A DNA stretch of 64,000 nt, taken from positions 120,476-184,475 of the forward strand of contig VWZS01000622.1 of assembly GCA_013397075.1 (NCBI GenBank), in the 5' to 3' direction. This DNA comes from Rhabdornis inornatus (taxonomy: Eukaryota; Chordata; Aves; Passeriformes; Rhabdornithidae). Below, in pieces: positions 11,746-25,600 of the stretch. The notes beneath the pieces are model-generated. The model was given only the letters and a program-made list of their open reading frames with translations, had not been told where the DNA came from and searched no databases. The translations under genes were made by a program, and so were the position numbers. The first letter of the stretch is position 1, and every line of letters begins with the position of its first letter.

Positions 11746-13697
11746 ACAATGCACAACATTCTAGCCAGCCCAAACCAGTCATTCTGAGATTACAACTAGA
11801 CTAAGTATTAAAGTCTTTATCTGTTCTGACATACAGAATTTTCTTTACTTAAAATGCATTATTTTTGCACATATGAACGTTTACTTGCCAGTAGTCTGAG
11901 CAAAGTCATAGAGGAGATGTTTCTCCCTATATGCCTGTGCCATACAGCTGTTACTTTCTAAGTACCATTTTCAGCCTATTCTCACCTTTGGCTGTTTCCC
12001 CCTCATACTATTCTTTACGTCACACACACTACTTGTTCTTCTGCATATATGTTTGAGAATGACACACCACTTTTCCAGGAATCTGATTCTTCTGTCAAAA
12101 CCATTAAATGTGTTAATACCCCCTTTGCTGCAGATTGCACTGCCTTAATACAGAATTCAGTTTACAAAGGCTACCATGAGTCGTGCCTTATGTGAAGAAT
12201 GACCAATTGAAACAACTGGCCTACTCAGACAGGAGACTTACAAAGAGCAGTTGGAGAATGAACTACACACAGCTAGCTAAAGGTGGAATTCTATAAAAAA
12301 ATACGAAGGCCTATTATCTGCAAACATAGCTTAAGAACCCAAATATATAGAAACTAGCAGCAAACCTACAGCAGCAGCTGAAAAGCAGTTATATTTTCTA
12401 ATGTAGTTTCTCCATGTTTAAGTAAAATACATCAAGTTTAACAGTAGGTAGTAGGGAGAAACAAGGAGCAACCTAGATTACATTAGTAAAAAAATCATCT
12501 TAAATTCCTTTAAAAGAAAAACCCTATAAACTAAATCATATCACTTACTTTTGCTGTAACAGCGCAGAGAGAGAATTACAAATGGTGTTTGGGAGTGGAT
12601 AGCTTAGAGGAAGCATGTCCCCCTCTCTAACATTCAAGGTGAGATCTGGTAGATCAGGTTAGGATACAAGTAAACATTCCTTGCAGACTGACCATCACCA
12701 CATTCTCCTGGTACTCCTTCCTCCTGGGGACAGAACAGTCACCTCACAGGTTTAAGACTTGAAATCATTTTACTTTGCAGCTCCTTCTTGATCATTTCTG
12801 CTTGGCTTTGATTCAGCTTGCTTTCTCTCGAAAGTGAGAAAGGGGATAGTGGTATGTGATTTGGGTAGGGGCACACGTCTTTCATGATTCTCACTCTCTG
12901 ATTTATGGTAGAAATAAATCCACTGTCCCTATGTCTCTGATTGTCAGATAATCAAATATCACTTGTAGAAAAGGAACATAAGAGATTTATAGAACATAGA
13001 AAAATAAACACTACAATTATATTATTATGGCACAGAGATGTGGTGGAAGAGAGATGCCGCCTCAACAGAGGGAAAATCCTTATCTACAAGTTATTGCAAA
13101 CTAGATCAAAGGAGCTATCACTATATGATGCCTATATGTTTCATATAATTTTCCGAAGACATCTGCTGTCAGAAACAGTTGAGATGCGCTGTAGCCTTTA
13201 CGTGCTGCATCTATTCTTTATACTCACAGATTTCGTTTCTCAGATCTGGACTTTGCCTTCACAGTAATTACCTCCCTCTGAAAACCACACCTTCCCCAGT
13301 ATGATCATCCGGATACAATCCCTACAAACTCAAGTAAAGAGGCCTATTTCCTTCCAGCCAGGCCCATCCCCTCATATCAGAGGAACACAGTCACTTGGCT
13401 CCAGTTCCAACATCCATTATCGCTTATTCCTGACATGAACACTTCACAATCTGTGCCACTTTCCGGCCACTCAGCCATCCTCTGCTTCTATGATTCAACT
13501 TCTGAAGGTTGCCGCCAGCCTGAACGCCTTCTCCGTGACAGCCACACAGTGTGTCCAACACACTATAGGAACTACCCAGGGAAGAATGGGTTCATATCTA
13601 TGCCATGGTCAACTCTTGGATCTTGCATAAGGCAGCCAACTCAATTAAAATTGGCAAAAGAATCACCTGCAAATGAAGGAAAGCATGAATATACACA

Positions 13698-13723
13698 TCT
13701 AATCTACACTTCTAATCTACACT
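13698..13723. repeat. 13-bp perfect tandem duplication
   Basis: The unit 'tctaatctacact' occurs twice with no spacer and no mismatch. A typical small replication-slippage repeat with no evident function. Confidence 0.85.
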
Positions 13724-14049
13724 AAGGAAAATACAGCTTATTCCAAACCAGACCAACCTGGAAGACAGTACTTCATTATATGGTCTGGCTACAGAAGACA
13801 AACACACCTGCTGCTTCCTACCTTCTTGCATAAGCACTCTGAACAGTTCCATCTTGGAAGAAACCCCTGTCACATTCTTTCCCCACCACCTAAATGTTGG
13901 CCTGCACTTAAAATAGGTCCACAATGGGCTCCATCCAGCCCTTTGTGCTACCCCACCTACTGGTGTTAACGTAAGAGCTGCTCCCAAGCCAGAAGAACCT
14001 GGCATGGCAGGGGTTAATGGGGTGATGGGGAGGGGAGGGTGAGACTAAA

Positions 14050-14330
14050 GAAAATAGCCCGACACTCTTCTCAGCTTGTTTGATGGAGATGCGACCTGGC
14101 AGCATTGAAAAGCTTCAAGATTAATGGAGAAAAGGCGGAATCTGACAGCTTTTCCGCTGGTTTCACTCCTCCTGGGTGGGCCGATTGCTCTTGAATGTCA
14201 CTTGCTACTTAATCTTGTGTATCTGAAACAGACTGATGTGTTTGGGGAGCCCTGCTTGCTCTGTATAGACATCAATTGGCAAGGCAGATAAAAGGAAACT
14301 GCATTGAATTACTCTCTTATGCCTTTTATA
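14050..14330. promoter_or_regulatory. Candidate conserved noncoding element
   Basis: A segment with several isolated CpGs ('gatgcgacc', 'aaggcggaatc', 'tttccgctgg', 'gggccgattg'), intact TTAAT/TAAT motifs ('caagattaatggag', 'acttaatcttg') and a CAATTG-type motif. No frame stays open through it on either strand with usable splice sites. The texture, balanced composition with retained CpGs in an AT-rich desert, resembles vertebrate developmental enhancers. No factor can be named with confidence. Confidence 0.25.
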
Positions 14331-17300
14331 GAGCACTTTCTGACTACAAAATAATTAGTAGCCTCATCCAGCGAAACCCATCGTAGTTAGGGTGCTTGTT
14401 AAACACCAAAAGTGAGAAGGAGAAAGTATTGCTTACTCTCTTCCAGCTCCTTCCTAGAGCTACCATCAAACCAAGATGTGTTAATACTCAAATGAAAACA
14501 TCTGTAGCTAATATTGTCATTTAATATCACCTCACTGTCTGTGGGATGCTTGCATTGATTTTTTTTCTGAATTATTTTTTCTGTTTGCACATTATCACTG
14601 CAGAGTTACTAATTTATGTGTTACATTCTTTCACTGTGGAGCAGAAAACCCTTAAGTACTCTTTAAAAATGTAATATATCTCCCACTCAGTGAACATGAT
14701 ACATTTTCCCTTGTAGTATATAAAGGAGGGCATGGGAGACTAAAACGTAAGGGTTCTTTTTTTTTCCTCCATCTGCAGTGAAATCAGATGGCGACTGTCT
14801 TGCAAAAGACATTTGATTCTTTTTTTGATTCCTGAATTTCAAGTCAAGTTCTTCTATGTCTTTCACCCATGTCATATCATTTACAGCAAACTAGAAATAG
14901 TAACAAAATTTTAAAAGCAGCCTCTGATAGTTTGTAAAATTTGCTTCATGTCCCAAACTGATTCTCATGCTATAAATCTGAATTTGTCCCTATTTGTTAC
15001 TAAGACTTCATTTGGTGCTATGCTAGTAGTATAGCACAAATCTGACGTTGCTGTTCAAGTCTGCAGTCTGCAACACAGGCAAAACTCTGGCACTGTGTGA
15101 ACTGAAAGTTAACATGTTAACTTTTTAGGCATCCAAATATTTAGGAGTGCTTTGTTCCCACACAAATTAGCTTCTGCCCTTTGATAGACAATTGTCTGAA
15201 ATAGATGCTCTGAGCCAATTTGACACAGGATGTATCTGTCATAAAATTCTATTTTTTTCATTTTCAAACAACAGAAAAAGTACTTAAAACTGTGGATTGT
15301 GTTGCACCACCTCCTAAATAAGGAAAAAGTACTACAGATTAAACATCAGCACCACTACTGTTTTTCAACTGGAACCTAAAAAACAGTTAATAGGAGATGA
15401 CTGCGCCTTCAGCAATTACACAGACTTGTTCAGTTGGCAGTGGGAGGGAAATAGCTCTGTTTTGTGCAGTTTTTTTACAATATTTTTCCTCACACCTAAG
15501 TGGGCCTTTATAGGAAGAAAATGTGATTTTTACACATACACTTAAAAAAAGGTGGAGGAATAGCAGCCATTTCAGTGAGTTTTTTTTCATCCATCTAAAT
15601 TTCTATGCCTTTCATAGGAAGATAGGAGACATAAACTGAATGATGAATCACTAAAGGGAAAACGTCACTAAACTCTGTATTATATTTATTTACTACTGTT
15701 TTTTAATAGGGGAATCTGCAGACAGTTTATTGTTTTTAAATGAGCAGCCATTATTTTCTCATTTTTTCTGTTTCAGCTGCATGGGACTACCAGCAGCATA
15801 ACATCTAATTTAAACAATCTTTAAAATTTTTAGAAGTTGTTTGAGAAATTTAAATTAGTGAAAACTTCATAAAGTCCAACTGTTGATTTTTTTTAATGTT
15901 GGGCTAAGGATTGTGTTTTAATAAATGAAGCACAATTACACATTTAGAGTAAAAATCATATTGATATCTGTTTTCTCATATTGACATTTCAAAGTTCAGA
16001 TTAATTCTCTACTTTTAAGTTTGTTGCATACATTTCTCAGCCTTAAACCTCTAACAAACTTTGGAAAAAGGTACAAAGAGGAACCAAACTTAGTTATGAT
16101 AATTTATAGAAAATGGATCCCATATCAAGTATATGTTCACTTTATATAGATTTAGAAGTGAACAAAGAAACACTAATCAAAAAGAGGTTATTAGAACCTT
16201 TTGGCAATATTGTAAAAACCAATCAGCATGACATCCTAGAAACTAGAGGGTCTTCACATCATTTCCCTTCCCCCTCCCCCAGAAGAATGACATTTGCATT
16301 GTTTAAAAATACAGTGGACTTTAAAGACATTTACTAAATTTTGTTGAAGGCTTTTAAAGAAAATTCTTTCTGTAAATGTAGTCCAGCAAAATTTATATAC
16401 TATTTGTCAGAATAAATCTTAATCTTTCTATATTTGGATTGTTTTACTAAACTTCTTTAAGATTTTTTAGAGCACTGATCAAATTCTACACGCACATTTA
16501 ACTTTACCAGTTAAGTTCATAAGACCTGGCAGAAATGAAGGTGAGCATGTGCACAACTACTTACAGGACCCAGATCTCACAAGTAAAACAACCTGAAACA
16601 AGGTATTCTGTTCTTTTTAAGGATTAAGACAGGACAATCTCTGTTAATTACGTGCATATCCTTTATCTGTAAAATTTATCACTTGTTAACATCACACCAA
16701 TGTTTTAACAAAGTAAGACTAGGGGATGAATTACCTTAGGTAATTCATACAAAACGTCTTTGCAGTTTATTGTCACATTTGGCCACAAAGTGGAATTTCT
16801 TACCTAAAGATTCTTAGTGCAACATGTTGCAGCTATGCTTTGATATGCAGCCTAGTTCAAGCTACTTGCAATAGTGGGTCTCTAACACAATACACCATTG
16901 CATTCCCTGTGAGTCCTCTTCCCTGCTGTTTTGGTGCAGTGTTTGCCCCTACAACCTAGCAGGATCCAGGCGCAGTGTCTTGTAAGACACTGCTATGTGC
17001 AGATACACACACACAGGTGCATAAAACAAAAACCAGAGAGAGCTCTGTTTTCCTTCTGCTGCTATTCCACATGAAGATACAATCACAAACCAAGAATGCC
17101 TGGATGAACACTAGCGGTAAGCTTAAATGGCAGACAAAACAAAGTCTGATCTGTTTATACTTTTGTACTACTACAGAAAAACAAGATATTTCCAAGGTCG
17201 AGTTAGGCTTCACAGTGACACAGCCAAGGGCAACAGAGATGTTGTCTGGAGTTGTACTGTCAAATGGAAGGAGGCCTCCACATGCACCTCACAGCCCCTG

Positions 17301-19559
17301 TGCAGCCTCACTCCACCGCTCAGCACAGATATGACATTCTGGCAATTGTTGTTTCCTGTAAAGAAAAAACAACATAATTTTTTTCAGCCCCACCACTCTA
17401 TATTGAAGCCTGTGTGTTAAAAGCTGATTTCAAACTCCTGAAGGCTGATAAATCTAATGGTAGAGCTTATACTGTTGAAAACACCTTTGGCTATTATTCT
17501 GAGCTGGAAGCCGCCAGAGTGGCATGACCTTCAGGATCCTGTCCTATCCGTCCAATTCCAATTTCATTATGTCATTGTGAGATGAGAAAGAGACAAAGTG
17601 ATCATGGTGCAAGAACTACTTTCTCTTTTTCCTAATAGGAATGTGCAGTTATGAAGACAAAGGGCATACTCACAGCATGGTACTTTACAGAGATAGGACA
17701 ATATTGTAGTCAATACAATTTTTTCTCAAAACTTCTTCATTGCAAGAATTCCACAAGAAAAACTTTCCCTTTGCAAAATGGGCTGAAATTCCATTTTACC
17801 ATTCGCTAGACATTTTTCATGACCCCAAAATACTATTTTTCCCAGTGCTTCATCCTCAAAAAGCATGCTAATATTTATTTCAACTAAATAGCTTAAAATG
17901 TGTTCACATTTTTCAGGAGTTCCGAGGCAATATTGTTCCCTAATATTAAAAAAATGAAAGGTAGCATTACGAGTGTAGAAGGAATGACATGGTCATGGCT
18001 GAAAATGCATGTTAGAGCCAAGACATAGCATCACATAAGCACAGATGGGCTGCAGGGTCCCAGACAGGACCTGGAGCTGAGGAAACCCCAAGTGGTGTCC
18101 TGCAGGCCTGCTCATGCTCCCCGTGTGACAGAAGGCAGCACCTCACAAACACTGGAAGGGAACCAGGGCTGAGGGAAAGGTGTGGGCACATTTGACCCTC
18201 GTTCAGCACGAGAGAAAGCAGCACTAAGGCAACATCTCTCATCTTCCAAGCAGGGGACTGACAGTCCTTGTGGGAGGTCCAGCCTGCTGGAGTAGGGCAG
18301 GATGAAGGTGCTGGGTTTGGAGGAAAACAGTTGCTGTGGCCCATTTGTGTAATTGCTCAGATGGAGGATGGGTAAGTGTGGGTCTGTCAGAGGAAAGAGT
18401 GAAAACTTTGGAAGGGTGGGAAGGGGGGTCAAGCAGAAAGGCTGTGCATCACCAAGCACCCCTTTAGATTTTGCAACACAAGCCAAAATATCACTTAGTT
18501 CCACGTACATGAGAGTACTATTAACAGGTTTCCATACACAGCCATTAATGCAGATATTTTTAAACTTAAATAAACTATACGTAATTGTCCTAAGATATAA
18601 TGTTTTTTGTCAAGACTTGAACAAAATGGGAAGATGACCAGGACTTGGCAACACTTGATTTTTTGCAATTTCTGCCTCCATAACTCCTAAGGCTTGGATT
18701 CTTTCTCTCATCCTTTCAAAGGGCCCCAGCCTATACCCAAGGTTTTGGCTCCCATAGTGTTGTTTTGGAAATATAAATTAAACCTCCTTTCTCATGACTG
18801 CCAGGGAAGCAGGGCTCTTGCAGCCAGTTTCAGGAGCCCTTGCCCAGGTCCCGTAGCTGCTGTGCTCCTTTTGAGGCCCAGCATGTGATCCAATATGCTT
18901 TACTCTGCTCCTGGCCACAGGCTGCACTCAGATGGTTGCTTTCCAACCCCCTGCTGCCTGATTCCATGGAGGAGTAGAGGGAGCATGCCTTGGAATTCAA
19001 TTACCTCCTCCCCATGGGGAAAGGAGAGGAGGTAAGAGGCAAGTCAGAGACAGAAAACAAAAGGTTGAGCAACTGCCTGCAGCAAAATAGGGAATTCCAC
19101 GAGGGAATGCTGAATTTGGTGGCACCCTGATGAAATGCCAAATTATGTAGCCATTGCTTTGCTGAGCACAGGGGCCCTGAGCCTCAGGGAACAGGATTAA
19201 GACAAATTGGATCAATTCACACAAGTTAGAGGCATTGTTTCAGATTCTCATTGGAGTCACACACGTGACATGGCAATGGATTACACCATATATTTTTAAG
19301 TTCTTCTTCAAAACTAAAAAGTTGCTTGTTTATTTTCCCATCTGAACAAAATTGTAAATTCCATTGCTATGAAATACATGGAGCTATTTTAACAAATTGT
19401 TGCTGCACATAAACTATTGCCAGTCATCTAATGGATTATTGATGATATTTTAATTAGGCTGGCCACATTACTGAGACCAACTTTAAGTGAATCATAACTT
19501 GTTTAATTTTAAAATTCTTAACTCATTAACCTCCTCTCTTCTCCTCTCTTACTTTGCAT

Positions 19560-19596
19560 CTGTATTATATATATATATCTGTATTATATATATGCG
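19560..19596. repeat. Compound TA microsatellite
   Basis: Two imperfect copies of a 'ctgtattatatatata'-type unit, ending in TATATATGCGTGT. A simple-sequence repeat of the (TA)n class. Confidence 0.85.
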
Positions 19597-22399
19597 TGTA
19601 TTTGCTACAGCTACATATCTTTTTCACATGAGATGAATTTTACTGATACATCAGCCCGTGGTCCAGCAGGAGCCATCTGGAGTGCTGGTTCAATGCATAC
19701 TGGTTCCAAAATCCCCCACACTGCAAAGCTGTGATGCAGTGAAAACTCCCAGTGCTGCGTCTAGTTTTCTGAAGTGTTGCTGGGTAATGCTGCAACCACA
19801 GGCTTTGTCCCTTCTGCAGCTAGTGTGAAGCCAGCATGTATTGCACACTGTGTGTTGTGATCAGTGTGACAAAAATGTTCTGATGAACATCAAATTAGGT
19901 GAATGAACCAGGAGTGGTCTCGTTCTTACTTCAGAGACAAACTGCTAACTAAGACAAACTTATTTACTAAGACAAACTGCTGCAACTGCTTCTGTTTTTA
20001 AGATGTTCTGTGAAAAGTCATTTATCTGTCTTATGCAGAGGGAAAAAGAGCTTCCTACTCTTCAAGGGTACCTTTCCCAAAGTAGGAAGTAGTGTCATGT
20101 CAGACACTGGACGTCAACATCAGGTTTTTATAATTAAGCCTTTTTCTTACTGTGTACTGTGAAAGCATGTGAGCTGCAGCCACACCCGAGGGGACATGAA
20201 GGACAGAATAAAGTTTATGGCACTTGTGTTTAATACCTGATATTTAACACATCTGGAAGGATCATTTTCCCTGTTTTTATCTAGTTGGAAAATTTTTAAT
20301 CTGGGGCAGGGAGAAGCCCATTGCTCAACACTTTTCTGTTAGTTTTGCAGTTTTAGAAAAGATGTTGGTTTTTCTTTTCTCAATCCCTGAGTAATGTTAG
20401 AGCTACCTACCTGATGAAGTGCCTTTTTACCTTTATCTCATTGCAGAGCTTTCACAATCAGCTTCATTCACTTTTCTTCATGATTCATTGTGTTTTATCT
20501 TCCAGGAGCAGAAGTAAGGCAGCTCTGGGATACACACTGATGAGACTGGTTATTCTGGTCAGCTGCCAAAGTTTGTGGTTATCCAGTTTCAGAAGACAGT
20601 GAAAATCATGGCTGTTTATATTAGCCTTTAATTAAATTTACAGCAACCTCTAAAGTTTACTAATTTAACGTAGTTGCCTAAGTAAGAGTCCTATGTTTAT
20701 CTCTGTTCCCATTATTGTTCAATATATTAAAGGTGTTGTGAGAATACACTATTCCTGCTCTCATACCTTCCAATTGTTCCTCACTGATGCTCACATTTTG
20801 TCTATCTCAGCTTCCACTGTTTTAGCAGCCACACAATGACTTTATTTTATAAACAGAGAAAATTTTTTACTCTCAGAACATATGATCACAGCTAAGTTCT
20901 CAGTGCCTGAGAAGGTGGTTTGTGATGGCTTTGCTGGCAAACTCATAACTTTGATTAGTGATGGTGAGATGTTAAATCCCCATTACATTAACCTAAATTC
21001 TGTCTCAAGTACTTGGAATACCACCAGGCCTTGCAGAACAGAATTGCTTTTCTTTCTCTTTTTCCCAAGTGTCCAGCACAGCCTGGAAGGGCAGCTGGCT
21101 CTGCCTTGGTGCATTAGAGGCATAGTGCATACTCAGCTGGCTGTTTGACAGAATTTGCTGGGCAAAGGCACAGAGGAGCAGCAGCACGGTACAGAAAGCT
21201 CTGATGAGCACTGGGATAAGATAGAGGTAGTTTCTCATATGCCTGAAGTCTGGTTTTGGTATAAAGTATTCCTTGCTTTGTCCACTTGTCTTGCTGATTT
21301 GCTTCCCCTGCTCTTGATGCCCTCCTATGTTTTCTTTTCTTCCTCCTTTCCTCACTACCCTCTTCTTCTCTTTTCCACACCCTCTTCCCCCACCTGTATC
21401 CTTCATGTCCTTTTTCTGACTCTTCTAGAGTTATCCTGTGTGAGGAGCAGCCAATACTTGGATTTCATGTGCAGTCCCTCATGCCAAATGTCTGGTGCCA
21501 AAGCAAATGTCTGGTAAAAATGCTGGTCTGGCTTTGGGCTGGTGAGTGCTACATGATGGGCTAAGAACTGCTGGGTGTTTGACTGGGGCTTGGCAGCAGC
21601 ACCTGAGACACTTCTGCCCACCCCAGCTCACCACACCTCCCCTCTTCACTACTCATGTCACATGGACAGGGCAAATTCTTTTACCTTTCAGCCTGGAAGA
21701 TGGAGCTGCCATCTTCCCTTCCCACGGTATGGGATTTTAGAGGGCACCTTTGATTTATTGTTTGATAAAATGCTATTTTGCCCAGCTATTTTTGCCAGTG
21801 TTTTTCTGGTTTTTTTTGTTTTTTTTAATGCCTAGTAGAAAAATTGATTAGAAGAGAAAATAAAGTTATCTTACATACTTTCTTCACTCCTTCTTTCAGG
21901 CATATTCTATTTTGTACCACTTTTATTAACAAGATTCTTACTGATAGTAGATGAATTATCTGGTAATCACAGCAGGGTTTCTAGTATTGTTGACCCTAAA
22001 AAAGTCTCAATCTTCCACTACAGGACTATTTCACAGACTGATCAGAAAGAAGGGTCTGCTCTTTGAACTGTTTTTTCTTAGTCAATCTGGTATTCAAACA
22101 AATTAAATTAATAAATTTAAATCTGATATGCTGATTTATTTTCAAGAGCAAGGTCTCACTTTGTAATATTTCTTGAGAAGATTGTGATTCCTCCTCAGTT
22201 TTATTTTCTGAGTTCCAGGCAGAGGTCGTATAAAAATAGCAACACATATAATAAGATGTTTTTTCTTCAAGCCATTATTCTTAATTACACACATCCTTGA
22301 ACCATCCTTTTTTTTCCTTAATAGTTACACCAGTCTAATGTTTGTGCATTGTTATCATCTCTCCTATCAGTCTCATAGCTCCACATGTCTAACTCCCCT

Positions 22400-22640
22400 A
22401 ATCTTCGTGGCAGGGAGGAGCAGTGGAGATTGCAATTGTTGTGTATCCCCTGGCAGCCTGACAGATGAAACAATCCCCACACAAGGCTCTGCTATCAGCC
22501 GGCTCCTCTCATTACCTGGCAGCAAACTGGCCGCCCCTGAGAGGCTGCTCGCCTACAAGAAACTCCGCCCTGGCAGCCCCAGATGGGCTCAGGCCAGATT
22601 CCTGACTTCCCTGCTCGTCTCAGCTCAGCACTTTTACAGC
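22400..22640. promoter_or_regulatory. GC-rich island, function unknown
   Basis: About 240 bases with clearly higher GC than the flanks and a few CpGs ('cagccggctcc', 'actggccgcccc', 'gctcgcctac', 'aactccgccc'). A plus-strand frame is open across it (22338-22643) and an overlapping minus-strand frame is open too. High GC lowers stop frequency, so neither counts as evidence for a gene. It could be an enhancer, a distal promoter or an old degraded element. Confidence 0.15.
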
Positions 22641-25600
22641 TAACTAATTTTACAAGTGTCTTGCACTGATTGCACATATGCAATTGCACACTGAGTTGGG
22701 TCAGGGGACTCATCTGGCTGAAAAGTAATGTGGAAAAAGAACATTGGTGTAAAAGAGGAGGAGAAAGGCAAAGCACTCAGCAGTGTAAACTGTGGAGGAA
22801 CATGTGCTGGCCAGAGGGGCTCAGCCTCTGCTTAAAGTCACTGACGGCAGGCTGTCCTCATCCTTCTGCAAGAAACCTTCCCCCAGTGCCAGCCCAGGGT
22901 GAGAAGATTCCACACCCATGAGCTTTTAAAGTGGAAGGAAAATGGCACTTCCACAATAGGATATGCAATTACTCTTTAATATCACAACAGATCATACTAC
23001 TGACCTGGATGTTCCTACCAAAAAATTATCTTGGACAAAACACTGCACCACTGCTCTCCACATCTTAACAGGAGGTGGACTTTCTCCAAACAGTGATTGA
23101 AGTCTGTCTCAGTTTTGCCAGAATGGGACAGTTGTGGCTAACAAGAGAGGCTATCTCCCCAAAAGTCCCCATTTCTCCAGCTTATATAACAAACTAGTTT
23201 AATCTCTGATGGCTCAAAGTGAGCATATATCGAGCCCATTAATAATACAAGGATGTCCAAGAAAAACTAGGAGAAAAGCATTAGGAAAAAAAAACAACAC
23301 CCTAAAACCTCCCAAAGAATCTAATCATGATAGGGTGAGAAAAGAATGTGGCTGTGGATTGATGGATGATGTGTAGATATTTTTTGTTAGAGACTTATGA
23401 AACAAGTAGAAAGTCCAGATGTTTCAGAGACAGTAAATAGTTCAATGTTTCTGAAATGGGTGTTGTCGAGGGAGAAAGTTAACACTGAGATGCCCAAATA
23501 GGTTATATCTTCCACTTGGCTTTATTAGTTGGTTTAGCTGAGGTTTTCTTCTATAAAGAAAAGCATTTTGAGCTTCATCTAAGATGTTGGTTTCTAGTTT
23601 CTTTAAACATCAGGCTGGCAGTTGTAACAAAATTGGATCCTAGTGTAGGACCAGGTTGCTGCTGCACCTGACCTAGGGAGTGGTACAAGCAGCATGATTG
23701 TGGGCTGGTGTAATCTTCAGTCCAGTTTTATCTGTATTGCAGAAACCCAGAGGCTGGGTTCTCTCAAAGGCACAGAAATTGCTCTATATGCACACATTTC
23801 TAACTTAAAAGGTCACTTCTTATCCTCCCAGTTCCTTACAGATTTGCACCTAGCCAATTCAGCTTGGAAACATTGTTCTACACTTTTACTATCTCCATCT
23901 TTTGTTTTTCACTGTCAGCAGCCCTGTTGCTCTTTCGGCTGCTATACATCTTCAGCCTTGAAGAAACTCTAGTTCACTCAGCCAGCTCACATTAGTGAAT
24001 TGCTTAAGAGATAAACTTAAATCCCAGCTTTGATTTGTGATTTTCTCTGCTAATGCTTAAATTAGTAATAGTTCTTCAATACCATGGCAACACCTAAGTA
24101 AGCACAGCTCTACAATAGATTTGTCTTGACATTTTGTTTTAGTGGATTTTCAAACAGAGATCAAACCTTGCTTCCAGGCTTTGGTCCAGTCAACCCAGTG
24201 GCTTTCCTAGTAGCAGCACACCTGGTAGTCTTCTGTAGTCTGCAGAAAGTTTTCTCCATCACTGCTGGGGTTTGGCGGCTGGTTCACTGTTCCTCTCAGC
24301 AGGCTCTTACTGCTTGGTGCCAGGATTTTCCTCCGCAGTCTCTGGGCTGTCCTTCCAACAGCTCCACGGGGATTGAGGAACAACTCTGCCTTCCAGAAAG
24401 TACTCTGTGTCCTTCACAGATGTTCACAGGGATCTTTTTGCAACTCCCCACCAATTAATCTTGGTAACTTCTTGACCTGATAGGCATTGGGTATTTTGAA
24501 TTTTTGTCCTTTCTGGAAGAAGGGTTTTCAGACCCAACAGTCTTTACAAACTTTCAAATTGCATCAGTGAATGCCCTTCCAATGGAAGATGCATATATAC
24601 TCTTTCCCTGGGAAAAAAAAATGAGTGAGCTGTACTCATTCCTTCCTCCATCACTTTGCAGGCTTTGTGCTATTCATGGCTCAGCCCTCACCTTCAGAGT
24701 CTGTTTCCTCAGTTTACTCCAGCATACTCCGTACCTCCATTCACAGCCCAAGGATTCACAATTCCTTAAGATGAAGACATTGTATTCTGTAAGTCAGACA
24801 GATTATACTTTCTCCTTAGTGTCTGCCTTTCTTCAAAGAATGTTAAGTCATTTATGAACACAAGGCAACTCATACTCATACCATCTGAGATAGACCGGCA
24901 GGTTTTGCTGCTTCTTGTCCTCTACAAGGAAAATATGCTCAGAAATAGAATCTAATTTAAATTTTAAGATTTCTACCTATTTTAAAAATCTTTTTCTAAT
25001 TTCTAATGGCAATTCTGAAAAAACTTGTATCATAAATAATATTTTCCTTGGACCTGAGATGTGGCATATGTATATGTGTGAGTATGTTGCATAAAGACAA
25101 ATTCAGACCTCTTCCTTTTTATATAAAAATGTTGTTCCTCAGCACCTGAGAGCACGTGGAGCATTAGTAATGCAGAGTGCAGAACAAAAGACAGTATGTA
25201 GGCTTGAAGTGTGACCAGTGTATGCAAAATGTAATAGTTGTTGGGACCACTAAAAATTGCATGACCAGCAATGATTTATTAGTAGTGGAGAATCCAGGGA
25301 AATACTCCCCTCTAAATTATTGTTTCTCTGGCTCTAAGCATTCAATACATTCCCATCTTGAGCCAGGGAATTTATTTTCTCCTCTCCTCTGTATTTGTCT
25401 GTGGTTTGCATTATCATTCACTAAATATACTTGGACATGACATTACTTTTCTTGAGCTACAGATTTGAAAACTTCTGTGACTCCCCCTTTGACCCTCCAT
25501 CATTTTAGGAATTTTATAATTAAATCAGTAACTTACACTCACATAATGAATAGGGCCTCTCTTTTTGGTGTTATATAAATTATATGCTTTTCAAATAAGA

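Noticed and set aside
18012..18510. Overlapping 110- and 132-codon minus-strand frames
   Set aside because: They overlap in different frames in a GC-richer patch with no splice pairing; composition explains them.
21005..21835. Several long overlapping frames on both strands
   Set aside because: Pyrimidine-rich plus strand lowers stop frequency; the frames contradict each other.
24126..24857. Two consecutive plus-strand frames of 110 and 117 codons
   Set aside because: No consistent splice sites or start context. They lie in T-rich sequence and serve as a caution that protein-like frames occur by chance here.
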